A stretch of DNA of 64,000 nucleotides from Rhabditoides inermis (GCA_963966185.1 CAWZYM010000140.1:124001-188000), one strand, 5' to 3'; shown: positions 1-14,300, counted from the stretch's first letter. Notes: generated by a model not told the origin, from the letters alone. Made by a program: numbers and translations.

Positions 1-2030
1 TGTTTTAATGTATTTGAACAAACGTCTGGAGTGTTGTCGTGCAGGGTTTGCCAACTTTCCTTGTCCTTGGTAAGGAAAAGGAAAGTCGTATTATATCGTG
101 ACAAGCCTCTGGAGTGTTGTCGTGCAGGTTTTGCCAATTTTCCTTGTATTTGGTAGGGGAAAGGAAAGTCGTATTTTATCGTGACAAGCCTCTGGAATGT
201 TGTCGTGCAGGTTTTGCCAATTTTCCTTGTCCTTGCTAGGAGCCACGAGTGTTGCAATATATGAATATATGAGAACAAACCTCTGAAGTGTTGTAGTGCA
301 GGTTTTGCTAATTTTTGTTTCCTTTGTCCTTGAATGGGACCACCAATACTTTATTGTATTGGGACAAATTTCTGAGGTGTTGTAGTGCAGGTTTTGCCAA
401 ATTTACTTGTCCTTGTTAGGAGCCACGAGTGTTGCAATATATGAGAACAATCCTATGAAGTGTTTTAGTGCAGGTTTTGCCAACTTTCCTTGTCTTTGGC
501 AGGGGTAAGGAAAGTCGTATTATGTCGTGACAAGCCTCTGGAATGTTGTCGTGCAGGTTTTGCCAATTTTCCTTGTCCTTGTTAGGAGCCACGAGTGTTT
601 TCATGTATTGGAACAAACGTCTGGAGTGTTGTCGTGCAGGTTTTGCCAATTTTCCTTGTCCTTATTAGGAGCCACGAGTGTTTTAATGTATTGGAACAAA
701 CGTCTGGAGTGTTGTAGTGCAGGTTTTGCCAATTCTTCTTGTCCTTGGTAGGGGAAAGGAAAGTCGTATTATAACGTGAAAAGCTTCTGGACAGTTGTCG
801 TGCAGGTTTCGCCAATTTTCCTTGTCCTTGTTAGGAGCCACGAGTGTTGCAATATATGAGAACAAACCTCTGAAGTGTTGTAGTGCAGGTTTTGCTAATT
901 TTCGTTTTCTTTGTCTTTAAATGAGACCACGAATACTTTATTGTAGTGGGACAAATTTCTGAGGTGTTGTAGTGCAGGTTTTGCCAATTTTCCTTGTATT
1001 TGGTAGGGACTAGGAAAGTTTTATTCCATTGTGACAAGCCTCTGGAATGTTGTCGTGCAGGTTTTGCCAATTTTCCTTGTCCTTGTTAGGAACCACGAGT
1101 GTTGCAATATATGAGAACAAACCTATAAAGTGTTGTAGTGTAGGTTTTGCCAACTTTCCTTGTCCTTGGTAAGGGAGAGGAAAGTCGTATTATATCGTGA
1201 CAAGCCTCTGGAATGTTGTCGTGCAGGTTTTGCCAATTTTCCTTGTCCTTGTTAGGAGCCACGAGTGTTGCAATATTCGAGAACAAACCTCTGAAGTGTT
1301 GTAGTGCAGGTTTTGCTAATTTTCGTTTTCTTTGTCCTCAAATGAGACCACGAATACTTTATTGTAGTGGGACAAATTTCTGAGGTGTTGTAGTGCAGAT
1401 TTTGCCAATTTTCCTTGTATTCGGTAGGGACTAGGAAAGTTTTATTCCATCGTGACAAGCCTCTGGAATGTTGTCGTGCAGGTTTTGCCATTTTTCCTTG
1501 TCCTTGTTAGGAGCCACGAGTGTTGCAATGTATGAGAGCAAACCTATGAAGTGTTGTAGTGCAGGTTTTGCCAACTTTCCTTGTCCTTGGTAGGGGAAAG
1601 GAAAGTCGTATTATATCGTGACAAGCCTCTGGAATGTTGTCGTGCAGGTTTTGCCAATTTTCCTTGTCCTTGTTAGGAGCCACGAGTGTTGCAATATATA
1701 AGAACAAACCTCTGGAGTGTTGTCGTGCAGGTTTTGTCAGTTTTCCTGATTCTTGGTAGGAGCCACGAGTGTTGCAATAAATGAGAACAAACCTATGAAG
1801 TGTTGTAGTGCAGGTTTTGCAAACTTTGCTTGTCTTTGGTAGAGGAAAGGAAAGTCGTATCATATCGTGACAAGCCTCTGGAATGTTGTCGTGCAGGTTT
1901 TGCCAATTTTCCTTGTCCTTGTTAGAAGCCACGAGTGTTGCAACATATGAGAACAAACCTATGAAGTGTTGTAGTGCAGGTTTTGCCAACTTTCCTTGTA
2001 ATTGGTAGGAGTAAGGAAAGTCGTATTATA
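1..2030 (+). repeat. HOR segment matching 5,887-7,900
   Basis: The order of monomer subtypes and almost all bases repeat 5,886 bp further on. Landmarks are the C-ins unit near 265, the D unit near 340, the ttttcatg B unit near 600 and the doubled C/E/A block near 1,500. Differences include aacaatcctatg here versus aacaaacctatg there. The unit is truncated at the window start, so its full period cannot be read. Confidence 0.8.
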
Positions 2031-2619
2031 TTGTGACAAGTCTCTGGAGTGTTGTCGTGCAGGTTTTGCAAGTTTTCCTCTCCCTAGGCAGGGGCCACAA
2101 GTGTTTTAATGTGATGGAACAAACGTCTTGAGTGTTGTCGTGCAGGTTATGCCGTTTTACCTTGTCCTTGGTTGGAACCACGAGTGTTGCAATATATGAG
2201 AACAAACATCTGCAGTGTTGTAGTGCAGGTTCTGCCAACTTTCCCAGTCCTTGGTAGGAGTCACGAGTGTTGCAATATATGAGAAGAAACCTCTGAAGTG
2301 TTGTAGTGCAGGTTTTGCCAATTTTCCTTGTTCTTAGTAGGGACCATGAATACTTTATTGTATTGGGACAAGCTTTTGGCGTGTTTTTGTGCAGGTTTAG
2401 CCCAATTTTTCCTGTCCTTGGTAGGAGAAAGGAAAGTTGTATTCCAGCGTGACAAGTTTCTGGTGTGTTGTCGTGCAGGTTTTGCCAATTTTCCGTGTCC
2501 TTGGTAGGGGGAAGGAAAGTCGTATTATATCGTGAGAAGCCTCTGGACAGTTGTCGTGCAGGTTTTGCCAATTTTCCTTGTCCTTGTTAGGAGCCACGAG
2601 TGTTGCAATATATGAGAAC

Positions 2620-4420
2620 AAACCTCTGAAGTGTTGTAGTGCAGGTTTCGCTATTTTTCGTTTTCTTTGTCCTTAAATGAGACCACGAATACTTTATTGT
2701 AGTGGGACAAATTTCTGAAGTGTTGTAGTGCAGGTTTTGCCAACTTTCCTTGTCCTTGGTAAGGGAAAGGAAAGTCGTATTATATCGTGACAAGCCTCTG
2801 GAATATTGTCGTGCAGGTTTTGCCAATTTTCCTTGTCCTTGTTAGGAGCCACGAGTGTTGCAATATATGAGAACAAACCTCTGAAGTGTTGTAGTGCAGG
2901 TTTTGCTAATTTTCGTTTTCTTTGTCCTTGAATGAGACCACGAATACTTTATTGTAGTGAGACAAATTTCTGATGTGTTTTAGTGCAGGTTTTGCTAATT
3001 TTCCTTGTCTTTGGTAGGAACTAGGAAAGTTTTATTCCATCGTGACAAGCCTCTGGAATGTTGTCGTGCAGGTTTTGCCAATTTTCCTTGTCCTTGTTAA
3101 GAGCCACGAGTGTTGCAATATATGAGAACAAACCTATAAAGTGTTGTAGTGCAGGTTTTGCCAACTTTCCTTGTCCTTGGTAAGGGAAAGGAACGTCGTA
3201 TTATATCGTGACAAGCCTCTGGAATGTTGTCGTGCAGGTTTTGCCAATTTTCCTTGTCCTTGTTAGGAGCCACGAGTGTTGCAATATATGAATATAAGAG
3301 AACAAACCTATGAAGTGTTGTAGTGCAGGTTTTGCCAACTTTCCTTGTCCTTGTTAGGAGCCACGAGAAGTCGTATTATATCGTGACAAGCCTCTGGATT
3401 GTTGTCGTGCAGGTTTTGCCAATTTTCCTTGTCCTTGTTAGGAGTCACGAGTGTTTTAATGTATTGGAACAAACGTCTGGAGTGTTGTCGTGCAGGTTTT
3501 GCCAATTTTCCTTGTCCTTGGTAGGAGCCACGAGTGTTGCAATATATGAGTATATGAGAACAAACCTCTGAAGTGTTGTAGTGCAGGTTTTGCTAATTTT
3601 CGTTTTCTTTGTCCTTGAATGGGACCACCAATACTTTATTGTATTGGGACAAGTTTCTGAGGTGTTGTAGTGCAGGTTTTGCCAATTTTACTTGTCCTTG
3701 TTAGGAGCCACGAGTGTTGCAGTATATGAGAACAAACCTATTAAGTGTTGTAGTGCAGGTTTTGCCAACTTTCCTTGTCTTTGGTAGGGGTAAGGAAAGT
3801 CGTATTATGTCGTGACAAGCCTCTGGAATGTTGTCGTGCAGGTTTTGCCAATTTTCCTTGTCCTTGTTAGGAGCCACGAGTGTTTTCATGTATTGGAACA
3901 AACGTCTGGAGTGTTGTCGTGCAGGTTTTGCCAATTTTCCTTGTCCTTGTTAGAAGCCACGAGTGTTTTAATGTATTGGAACAAACGTCTGGAGTGTTGT
4001 CGTGCCGGTTTTGTTAATTTTCCTTGTCCTTGGTAGAGGAAAGGAAAGTCGTATTATATCGTGAAAAGCCTCTGGACAGTTGTCGTGCAGGTTTTGCCAA
4101 TTTTCCTTGTCCTTGTTAGGAGCCACGAGTGTTGCAATATATGAGAACAAACCTCTGAAGTGTTGTAGTGCAGGTTTTGCTAATTTTCGTTTTCTTTGTC
4201 CTTAAATGAGACCACGAATACTTCATTGTAGTGGGACAAATTTCTGAGGTGTTGTAGTGCAGGTTTTGCCAACTTTCCTTGTCCTTGGTAAGGGAAAGGA
4301 AAGTCGTATTATATCGTGACAAGCCTCTGGAATGTTGTCGTGCAAGTTTTGCCAATTTTCCTTGTCCTTGTTAGGAGCCACGAGTGTTGCAATATATGAT
4401 AACAAACCTATGAAGTGTTG
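2620..4420 (+). repeat. HOR segment matching ~11,270-13,070 (offset 8,650)
   Basis: Collinear near-identical block at a constant offset of 8,650 bp, which drops to 8,649 after a one-base deletion near 12,863 (gagacccgaat versus gagaccacgaat). It includes the chimeric C-to-A unit at 3,368 and the cgtgccggttttgtt variant core near 4,005. This shows long-range duplication beyond the local tandem HORs. Confidence 0.8.
3361..3385 (+). repeat. Chimeric C-to-A monomer joint (shared HOR marker)
   Basis: ggagccacgag is followed by aagtcgtattatatcg, joining a type C start to a type A end and making an 84-bp unit. The same joint recurs near 12,012, 14,790, 23,510 and 26,705, always in the same subtype context. 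It arose once and was then copied by HOR amplification. Confidence 0.85.
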
Positions 4421-4904
4421 TAGTGCAGGTTTTGCCAACTTTCCTTGTCCTTGGTAGAAGTCACGAGTGTTGCAATATATGAGAAGAAACCTCTGAAGTG
4501 TTGTAGTGCAGGTTTTGCCAAATTTCCTTTTTCTTTGCAGGGGCCACGAGTGTTTTAATGTATTGGAACAAACGTCTGGAGTGCTGTCGTGCAGGTTTTG
4601 CCAATTTTCCGTGTCCTTGGTAGGGGAAAGGAAAGTCGTATTATATCGTGACAAGCCTCTGGAGTGTTGTCGTGCAGGTTTTGCCAATTTTCCTTGTATT
4701 TGGTAGGGGAAAGGAAAGTCGTATTTTATCGTGACAAGCCTCTGGAATGTTGTCGTGCAGGTTTTGCCAATTTTCCTTGTCCTTGCTAGGAGCCACGAGT
4801 GTTGCAATATATGAATATATGAGAACACACCTATGAAGTGTTGTAGTGCAGGTTTTGCCAACTTTCCTTGTCTTTGGTAGGGGTAAGGAAAGTCGTATTA
4901 TGTC

Positions 4905-7752
4905 GTGACAAGCCTCTGGAATGTTGTCGTGCAGGTTTTGCCAATTTTCCTTGTCCTTGTTAGGAGCCACGAGTGTTTTCATGTATTGGAACAAACGTCT
5001 GGAGTGTTGTCGTGCAGGTTTTGCCAATTTTCCTTGTCCTTGTTAGGAGCCACGAGTGTTTTAATGTATTGGAACAAACGTCTCAAGTGTTGTCGTGCAG
5101 GTTTTGCCAATTTTCCTTGTCCTTGGTAGGGGAAAGGAAAGTCGTATTATAACGTGAAAAGCCTCTGGACAGTTGTCGTGCAGGTTTTGCCGTTTTACCT
5201 TGTCCTTGGTTGGAACCACGAGTGTTGCAATATATGAGAACAAACATCTGCAGTGTTGTAGTGCAGGTTCTGCCAACTTTCCCAGTCCTTGGTAGGAGTC
5301 ACGAGTGTTGCAATATATGAGAAGAAACCTCTGCAGTGTTGTAGTGCAGGTTTTGCCAATTTTCCTTGTTCTTAGTAGGGACCATGAATACTTTATTGTA
5401 TTGGGACAAGCTTTTGGCGTGTTTTTGTGCAGGTTTCGCCAATTTTTCCTGTCCTTGGTAGGAGAAAGGAAAGTTGTATTCCAGCGTGACAAGTCTCTGG
5501 TGTGTTGTCGTGCAGGTTTTGCGAATTTTCCTTTTTCTTTGCAGGGGCCACGAGTGTTTTAATGTATTGGAACAAACGTCTGAAGTGTTGTCGTGCAGGT
5601 TTTGCCAATTTTCCGTGTCCTTGGTAGGAGAAAGGAAAGTCGTATTATATCGTGACAAGCCTCTGGAGTGTTGTCGTGCAGGTTTTGCCAATTTTCCTTG
5701 TCCTTGTTAGGAGCCACGAGTGTTGCAATTTATGAGAACAAACCTATGAAGTGTTGTAGTGCAGGTTTTGCCAACTTTCCTTGTCCTTGGTAGGGGAAAG
5801 GAAAGTCGTATTATATCGTGACAAGCCTCTGGAATGTTGTCGTGCAGGTTTTGCCAATTTTCCTTGTCCTTGTTAGGAGCCACGAGTGTTTTAATGTATT
5901 TGAACAAACGTCTGGAGTGTTGTCGTGCAGGGTTTGCCAACTTTCCTTGTCCTTGGTAAGGGAAAGGAAAGTCGTATTATATCGTGACAAGCCTCTGGAG
6001 TGTTGTCGTGCAGGTTTTGCCAATTTTCCTTGTATTTGGTAGGGGAAAGGAAAGTCGTATTTTATCGTGACAAGCCTCTGGAATGTTGTCGTGCAGGTTT
6101 TGCCAATTTTCCTTGTCCTTGCTAGGAGCCACGAGTGTTGCAATATATGAATATATGAGAACAAACCTCTGAAGTGTTGTAGTGCAGGTTTTGCTAATTT
6201 TTGTTTTCTTTGTCCTTGAATGGGACCACCAATACTTTATTGTATTGGGACAAATTTCTGAGGTGTTGTAGTGCAGGTTTTGCCAAATTTACTTGTCCTT
6301 GTTAGGAGCCACGAGTGTTGCAATATATGAGAACAAACCTATGAAGTGTTTTAGTGCAGGTTTTGCCAACTTTCCTTGTCTTTGGCAGGGGTAAGGAAAG
6401 TCGTATTATGTCGTGACAAGCCTCTGGAATGTTGTCGTGCAGGTTTTGCCAATTTTCCTTGTCCTTGTTAGGAGCCACGAGTGTTTTCATGTATTGGAAC
6501 AAACGTCTGGAGTGTTGTCGTGCAGGTTTTGCCAATTTTCCTTGTCCTTATTAGGAGCCACGAGTGTTTTAATGTATTGGAACAAACGTCTGGAGTGTTG
6601 TAGTGCAGGTTTTGCCAATTCTTCTTGTCCTTGGTAGGGGAAAGGAAAGTCGTATTATAACGTGAAAAGCCTCTGGACAGTTGTCGTGCAGGTTTCGCCA
6701 ATTTTCCTTGTCCTTGTTAGGAGCCACGAGTGTTGCAATATATGAGAACAAACCTCTGAAGTGTTGTAGTGCAGAGTTTGCTAATTTTCGTTTTCTTTGT
6801 TTTTAAATGAGACCACGAATACTTTATTGTAGTGGGACAAATTTCTGAGGTGTTGTAGTGCAGGTTTTGCCAATTTTCCTTGTATTTGGTAGGGACTAGG
6901 AAAGTTTTATTCCATCGTGACAAGCCTCTGGAATGTTGTCGTGCAGGTTTTGCCAATTTTCCTTGTCCTTGTTAGGAACCACGAGTGTTGCAATATATGA
7001 GAACAAACCTATAAAGTGTTGTAGTGCAGGTTCTGCCAACTTTCCTTGTCCTTGGTAAGGGAGAGGAAAGTCGTATTATATCGTGACAAGCCTCTGGAAT
7101 GTTGTCGTGCAGGTTTTGCCAATTTTCCTTGTCCTTGTTAGGAGCCACGAGTGTTGCAATATTTGAGAACAAACCTCTGAAGTGTTGTAGTGCAGGTTTT
7201 GCTAATTTTCGTTTTCTTTGTCCTCAAATGAGACCACGAATACTTTATTGTAGTGGGACAAATTTCTGAGGTGTTGTAGTGCAGGTTTTGCCAATTTTCC
7301 TTGTATTTGGTAGGGACTAGGAAAGTTTTATTCCATCGTGACAAGTCTCTGGAATGTTGTCGTGCAGGTTTTGCCATTTTTCCTTGTCCTTGTTAGGAGC
7401 CACGAGTGTTGCAATATATGAGAGCAAACCTATGAAGTGTTGTAGTGCAGGTTTTGCCAACTTTCCTTGTCCTTGGTAGGGGAAAGGAAAGTCGTATTAT
7501 TTCGTGACAAGCCTCTGGAATGTTGTCGTGCAGGTTTTGCCAATTTTCCTTGTCCTTGTTAGGAGCCACGAGTGTTGCAATATATAAGAACAAACCTCTG
7601 GAGTGTTGTCGTGCAGGTTTTGTCAGTTTTCCTGATTCTTGGTAGGAGCCACGAGTGTTGCAATAAATGAGAACAAACCTATGAAGTGTTGTAGTGCAGG
7701 TTTTGCAAACTTTGCTTGTCTTTGGTAGAGGAAAGGAAAGTCGTATCATATC
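4905..7752 (+). repeat. 34-mer HOR, copy 1 (2,848 bp)
   Basis: Repeats immediately as 7,753-10,600 with a constant offset of 2,848 bp. That length equals 34 monomers of 83 bp plus three D units (+6 each) and one C-ins unit (+8). Upstream of the unit and downstream of copy 2 the subtype order changes, so the recombination joint lies within about 58 bp of shared sequence (4,905-4,960 and 7,753-7,810). Visible differences are few, for example gcagagtttgc near 6,773 versus gcaggttttgc near 9,621. Confidence 0.88.
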
Positions 7753-10600
7753 GTGACAAGCCTCTGGAATGTTGTCGTGCAGGTTTTGCCAATTTTCCTT
7801 GTCCTTGTTAGGAGCCACGAGTGTTTTCATGTATTGGAACAAACGTCTGGAGTGTTGTCGTGCAGGTTTTGCCAATTTTCCTTGTCCTTGTTAGGAGCCA
7901 CGAGTGTTTTAATGTATTGGAACAAACGTCTCAAGTGTTGTCGTGCAGGTTTTGCCAATTTTCCTTGTCCTTGGTAGGGGAAAGGAAAGTCGTATTATAA
8001 CGTGAAAAGCCTCTGGACAGTTGTCGTGCAGGTTTTGCCGTTTTACCTTGTCCTTGGTTGGAACCACGAGTGTTGCAATATATGAGAACAAACATCTGCA
8101 GTGTTGTAGTGCAGGTTCTGCCAACTTTCCCAGTCCTTGGTAGGAGTCACGAGTGTTGCAATATATGAGAAGAAACCTCTGCAGTGTTGTAGTGCAGGTT
8201 TTGCCAATTTTCCTTGTTCTTAGTAGGGACCATGAATACTTTATTGTATTGGGACAAGCTTTTGGCGTGTTTTTGTGCAGGTTTCGCCAATTTTTCCTGT
8301 CCTTGGTAGGAGAAAGGAAAGTTGTATTCCAGCGTGACAAGTCTCTGGTGTGTTGTCGTGCAGGTTTTGCGAATTTTCCTTTTTCTTTGCAGGGGCCACG
8401 AGTGTTTTAATGTATTGGAACAAACGTCTGAAGTGTTGTCGTGCAGGTTTTGCCAATTTTCCGTGTCCTTGGTAGGAGAAAGGAAAGTCGTATTATATCG
8501 TGACAAGCCTCTGGAGTGTTGTCGTGCAGGTTTTGCCAATTTTCCTTGTCCTTGTTAGGAGCCACGAGTGTTGCAATTTATGAGAACAAACCTATGAAGT
8601 GTTGTAGTGCAGGTTTTGCCAACTTTCCTTGTCCTTGGTAGGGGAAAGGAAAGTCGTATTATATCGTGACAAGCCTCTGGAATGTTGTCGTGCAGGTTTT
8701 GCCAATTTTCCTTGTCCTTGTTAGGAGCCACGAGTGTTTTAATGTATTTGAACAAACGTCTGGAGTGTTGTCGTGCAGGGTTTGCCAACTTTCCTTGTCC
8801 TTGGTAAGGGAAAGGAAAGTCGTATTATATCGTGACAAGCCTCTGGAGTGTTGTCGTGCAGGTTTTGCCAATTTTCCTTGTATTTGGTAGGGGAAAGGAA
8901 AGTCGTATTTTATCGTGACAAGCCTCTGGAATGTTGTCGTGCAGGTTTTGCCAATTTTCCTTGTCCTTGCTAGGAGCCACGAGTGTTGCAATATATGAAT
9001 ATATGAGAACAAACCTCTGAAGTGTTGTAGTGCAGGTTTTGCTAATTTTTGTTTTCTTTGTCCTTGAATGGGACCACCAATACTTTATTGTATTGGGACA
9101 AATTTCTGAGGTGTTGTAGTGCAGGTTTTGCCAAATTTACTTGTCCTTGTTAGGAGCCACGAGTGTTGCAATATATGAGAACAAACCTATGAAGTGTTTT
9201 AGTGCAGGTTTTGCCAACTTTCCTTGTCTTTGGCAGGGGTAAGGAAAGTCGTATTATGTCGTGACAAGCCTCTGGAATGTTGTCGTGCAGGTTTTGCCAA
9301 TTTTCCTTGTCCTTGTTAGGAGCCACGAGTGTTTTCATGTATTGGAACAAACGTCTGGAGTGTTGTCGTGCAGGTTTTGCCAATTTTCCTTGTCCTTATT
9401 AGGAGCCACGAGTGTTTTAATGTATTGGAACAAACGTCTGGAGTGTTGTAGTGCAGGTTTTGCCAATTCTTCTTGTCCTTGGTAGGGGAAAGGAAAGTCG
9501 TATTATAACGTGAAAAGCCTCTGGACAGTTGTCGTGCAGGTTTCGCCAATTTTCCTTGTCCTTGTTAGGAGCCACGAGTGTTGCAATATATGAGAACAAA
9601 CCTCTGAAGTGTTGTAGTGCAGGTTTTGCTAATTTTCGTTTTCTTTGTTTTTAAATGAGACCACGAATACTTTATTGTAGTGGGACAAATTTCTGAGGTG
9701 TTGTAGTGCAGGTTTTGCCAATTTTCCTTGTATTTGGTAGGGACTAGGAAAGTTTTATTCCATCGTGACAAGCCTCTGGAATGTTGTCGTGCAGGTTTTG
9801 CCAATTTTCCTTGTCCTTGTTAGGAACCACGAGTGTTGCAATATATGAGAACAAACCTATAAAGTGTTGTAGTGCAGGTTCTGCCAACTTTCCTTGTCCT
9901 TGGTAAGGGAGAGGAAAGTCGTATTATATCGTGACAAGCCTCTGGAATGTTGTCGTGCAGGTTTTGCCAATTTTCCTTGTCCTTGTTAGGAGCCACGAGT
10001 GTTGCAATATTTGAGAACAAACCTCTGAAGTGTTGTAGTGCAGGTTTTGCTAATTTTCGTTTTCTTTGTCCTCAAATGAGACCACGAATACTTTATTGTA
10101 GTGGGACAAATTTCTGAGGTGTTGTAGTGCAGGTTTTGCCAATTTTCCTTGTATTTGGTAGGGACTAGGAAAGTTTTATTCCATCGTGACAAGTCTCTGG
10201 AATGTTGTCGTGCAGGTTTTGCCATTTTTCCTTGTCCTTGTTAGGAGCCACGAGTGTTGCAATATATGAGAGCAAACCTATGAAGTGTTGTAGTGCAGGT
10301 TTTGCCAACTTTCCTTGTCCTTGGTAGGGGAAAGGAAAGTCGTATTATATCGTGACAAGCCTCTGGAATGTTGTCGTGCAGGTTTTGCCAATTTTCCTTG
10401 TCCTTGTTAGGAGCCACGAGTGTTGCAATATATAAGAACAAACCTCTGGAGTGTTGTCGTGCAGGTTTTGTCAGTTTTCCTGATTCTTGGTAGGAGCCAC
10501 GAGTGTTGCAATAAATGAGAACAAACCTATGAAGTGTTGTAGTGCAGGTTTTGCAAACTTTGCTTGTCTTTGGTAGAGGAAAGGAAAGTCGTATCATATC
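7753..10600 (+). repeat. 34-mer HOR, copy 2 (2,848 bp)
   Basis: Tandem copy of 4,905-7,752. At about 10,658 the sequence leaves the HOR: copy 1 continues into a ttttcatg type B unit, whereas this copy continues into a ttgcaacatatgag type C unit. The joint is therefore clean and monomer-aligned, as expected for unequal exchange between homologous monomers. Confidence 0.88.
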
Positions 10601-11343
10601 GTGACAAGCCTCTGGAATGTTGTCGTGCAGGTTTTGCCAATTTTCCTTGTCCTTGTTAGAAGCCACGAGTGTTGCAACATATGAGAACAAACCTATGAAG
10701 TGTTGTAGTGCAGGTTTTGCCAACTTTCCTTGTAATTGGTAGGAGTAAGGAAAGTCGTATTATATTGTGACAAGTCTCTGGAGTGTTGTCGTGCAGGTTT
10801 TGCAAGTTTTCCTCTCCCTAGGCAGGGGCCACAAGTGTTTTAATGTGATGGAACAAACGTCTTGAGTGTTGTCGTGCAGGTTATGCCGTTTTACCTTGTC
10901 CTTGGTAGGAGTCACGAGTGTTGCAATATATGAGAAGAAACCTCTGAAGTGTTGTAGTGCAGGTTTTGCCAATTTTCCTTGTTCTTAGTAGGGACCATGA
11001 ATACTTTATTGTATTGGGACAAGCTTTTGGCGTGTTTTTGTGCAGGTTTAGCCAAATTTCCCTGTCCTTGGTAGGAGAAAGGAAAGTTGTATTCCAGCGT
11101 GACAAGTTTCTGGTGTGTTGTCGTGCAGGTTTTGCCAATTTTCCGTGTCCTTGGTAGGGGGAAGGAAAGTCGTATTATATCGTGAGAAGCCTCTGGACAG
11201 TTGTCGTGCAGGTTTTGTCAATTTTCCTTGTCCTTGTTAGGAGCCACGAGTGTTGCAATATATGAGAACAAACCTCTGAAGTGTTGTAGTGCAGGTTTCG
11301 CTATTTTTCGTTTTCTTTGTCCTTAAATGAGACCACGAATACT

Positions 11344-14300
11344 TTATTGTAGTGGGACAAATTCCTGAAGTGTTGTAGTGCAGGTTTTGTCAACTTTCCT
11401 TGTCCTTGGTAAGGGAAAGGAAAGTCGTATTATATCGTGACAAGCCTCTGGAATATTGTCGTGCAGGTTTTGCCAATTTTCCTTGTCCTTGTTAGGAGCC
11501 ACGAGTGTTGCAATATATGAGAACAAACCTCTGAAGTGTTGTAGTGCAGGTTTTGCTAATTTTCGTTTTCTTTGTCCTTGAATGAGACCACGAATACTTT
11601 ATTGTAGTGAGACAAATTTCTGATGTGTTTTAGTGCAGGTTTTGCTAATTTTCCTTGTCTTTGGTAGGGACTAGGAAAGTTTTATTCCATCGTGACAAGC
11701 CTCTGGAATGTTGTCGTGCAGGTTTTGCCAATTTTCCTTGTCCTTGTTAAGAGCCACGAGTGTTGCAATATATGAGAACAAACCTATAAAGTGTTGTAGT
11801 GCAGGTTTTGCCAACTTTCCTTGTCCTTGGTAAGGGAAAGGAACGTCGTATTATATCGTGACAAGCCTCTGGAATGTTGTCGTGCAGGTTTTGCCAATTT
11901 TCCTTGTCCTTGTTAGGAGCCACGAGTGTTGCAATATATGAATATAAGAGAACAAACCTATGAAGTGTTGTAGTGCAGGTTTTGCCAACTTTCCTTGTCC
12001 TTGTTAGGAGCCACGAGAAGTCGTATTATATCGTGACAAGCCTCTGGAATGTTGTCGTGCAGGTTTTGCCAATTTTCCTTGTCCTTGTTAGGAGCCACGA
12101 GTGTTTTAATGTATTGGAACAAACGTCTGGAGTGTTGTCGTGCAGGTTTTGCCAATTTTCCTTGTCCTTGGTAGGAGCCACGAGTGTTGCAATATATGAG
12201 TATATGAGAACAAACCTCTGAAGTGTTGTAGTGCAGGTTTTGCTAATTTTCGTTTCCTTTGTCCTTGAATGGGACCACCAATACTTTATTGTATTGGGAC
12301 AAATTTCTGAGGTGTTGTAGTGCAGGTTTTGCCAATTTTACTTGTCCTTGTTAGGAGCCACGAGTGTTGCAGTATATGAGAACAAACCTATGAAGTGTTG
12401 TAGTGCAGGTTTTGCCAACTTTCCTTGTCTTTGGTAGGGGTAAGGAAAGTCGTAGTATGTCGTGACAAGCCTCTGGAATGTTGTCGTGCAGGTTTTGCCA
12501 ATTTTCCTTGTCCTTGTTAGGAGCCACGAGTGTTTTCATGTATTGGAACAAACGTCTGGAGTGTTGTCGTGCAGGTTTTGCCAATTTTCCTTGTCCTTGT
12601 TAGAAGCCACGAGTGTTTTAATGTATTGGAACAAACGTCTGAAGTGTTGTCGTGCCGGTTTTGTTAATTTTCCTTGTCCTTGGTAGAGGAAAGGAAAGTC
12701 GTATTATATCGTGAAAAGCCTCTGGACAGTTGTCGTGCAGGTTTTGCCAATTTTCCTTGTCCTTGTTAGGAGCCACGAGTGTTGCAATATATGATAACAA
12801 ACCTCTGAAGTGTTGTAGTGCAGGTTTTGCTAATTTTCGTTTTCTTTGTCCTTAAATGAGACCCGAATACTTCATTGTAGTGGGACAAATTTCTGAGGTG
12901 TTATAGTGCAGGTTTTGCCAACTTTCCTTGTCCTTGGTAAGGGAAAGGAAAGTCGTATTATATCGTGACAAGCCTCTGGAATGTTGTCGTGCAGGTTTTG
13001 CCAATTTTCCTTGTCCTTGTTAGGAGCCACGAGTGTTGCAATATATGAGAACAAACCTATGAAGTGTTGTAGTGCAGGTTTTGCCAACTTTCCTTGTTTT
13101 TGGTAGGGGAAAGGAAAGTCGTATTATATCGTGACAAGCCTCTGGAATGTTGTCGTGCAGGTTTTGCCAATTTTCCTTGTTCTTGTTAGGAGCCACGAGT
13201 GTTTTAATGTATTGGAACAAACGTCTGGAGTGTTGTCGTGCAAGTTTTGCCAACTTTCCTTGTCCTTGGTAAGGGAAGGGAAAGTCGTATTATATCGTGA
13301 CAAGCCTCTGGAGTGTTGTCGTGCAGGTTTTGCCAATTTTACTTGTCCTTGGTAGGGGAAAGGAAAGTCGTATTATATCGTGACAAGCCTCTGGACAGTT
13401 GTCGTGCAGGTTTTGCCAATTTTCCTTGTCCTTGTTAGGAGCCACGAGTGTGTTCATGTTTTGGAACAAACGTCTGGAGTGTTGTCGTGCAGGTTTTGCC
13501 AATTTTCCTTGTCCTTGTTAGGAGCCACGAGTGTTTTAATGTATTGGAACAAACGTCTCAAGTGTTGTCGTGCAGGTTTTGCCAATTTTCCTTGTCCTTG
13601 GTAGGGGAAAGGAAAGTCGTATTATAACGTGAAAAGCCTCTGGACAGTTGTCGTGCAGGTTTTGCCGTTTTACCTTGTCCTTGGTTGGAACCACGAGTGT
13701 TGCAATATATGAGAACAAACATCTGCAGTGTTGTAGTGCAGGTTCTGCCAACTTTCCCAGTCCTTGGTAGGAGTCACGAGTGTTGCAATATATGAGAAGA
13801 AACCTCTGCAGTGTTGTAGTGCAGGTTTTGCCAATTTTCCTTGTTCTTAGTAGGGACCATGAATACTTTATTGTATTGGGACAAGCTTTTGGCGTGTTTT
13901 TGTGCAGGTTTCGCCAATTTTTCCTGTCCTTGGTAGGAGAAAGGAAAGTTGTATTCCAGCGTGACAAGTCTCTGGTGTGTTGTCGTGCAGGTTTTGCGAA
14001 TTTTCCTTTTTCTTTGCAGGGGCCACGAGTGTTTTAATGTATTGGAACAAACGTCTGGAGTGTTGTAGTGCAGGTTTTGCCAATTCTTCTTGTCCTTGTT
14101 AGGAGCCACGAGACGAATACTTTATTGTAGTGGGACAAATTCCTGAAGTGTTGTAGTGCAGGTTTTGCCAACTTTCCTTGTCCTTGGTAAGGGAAAGGAA
14201 AGTCGTATTATATCGTGACAAGCCTCTGGAATATTGTCGTGCAGGTTTTGCCAATTTTCCTTGTCCTTGTTAGGAGCCACGAGTGTTGCAATATATGAGA

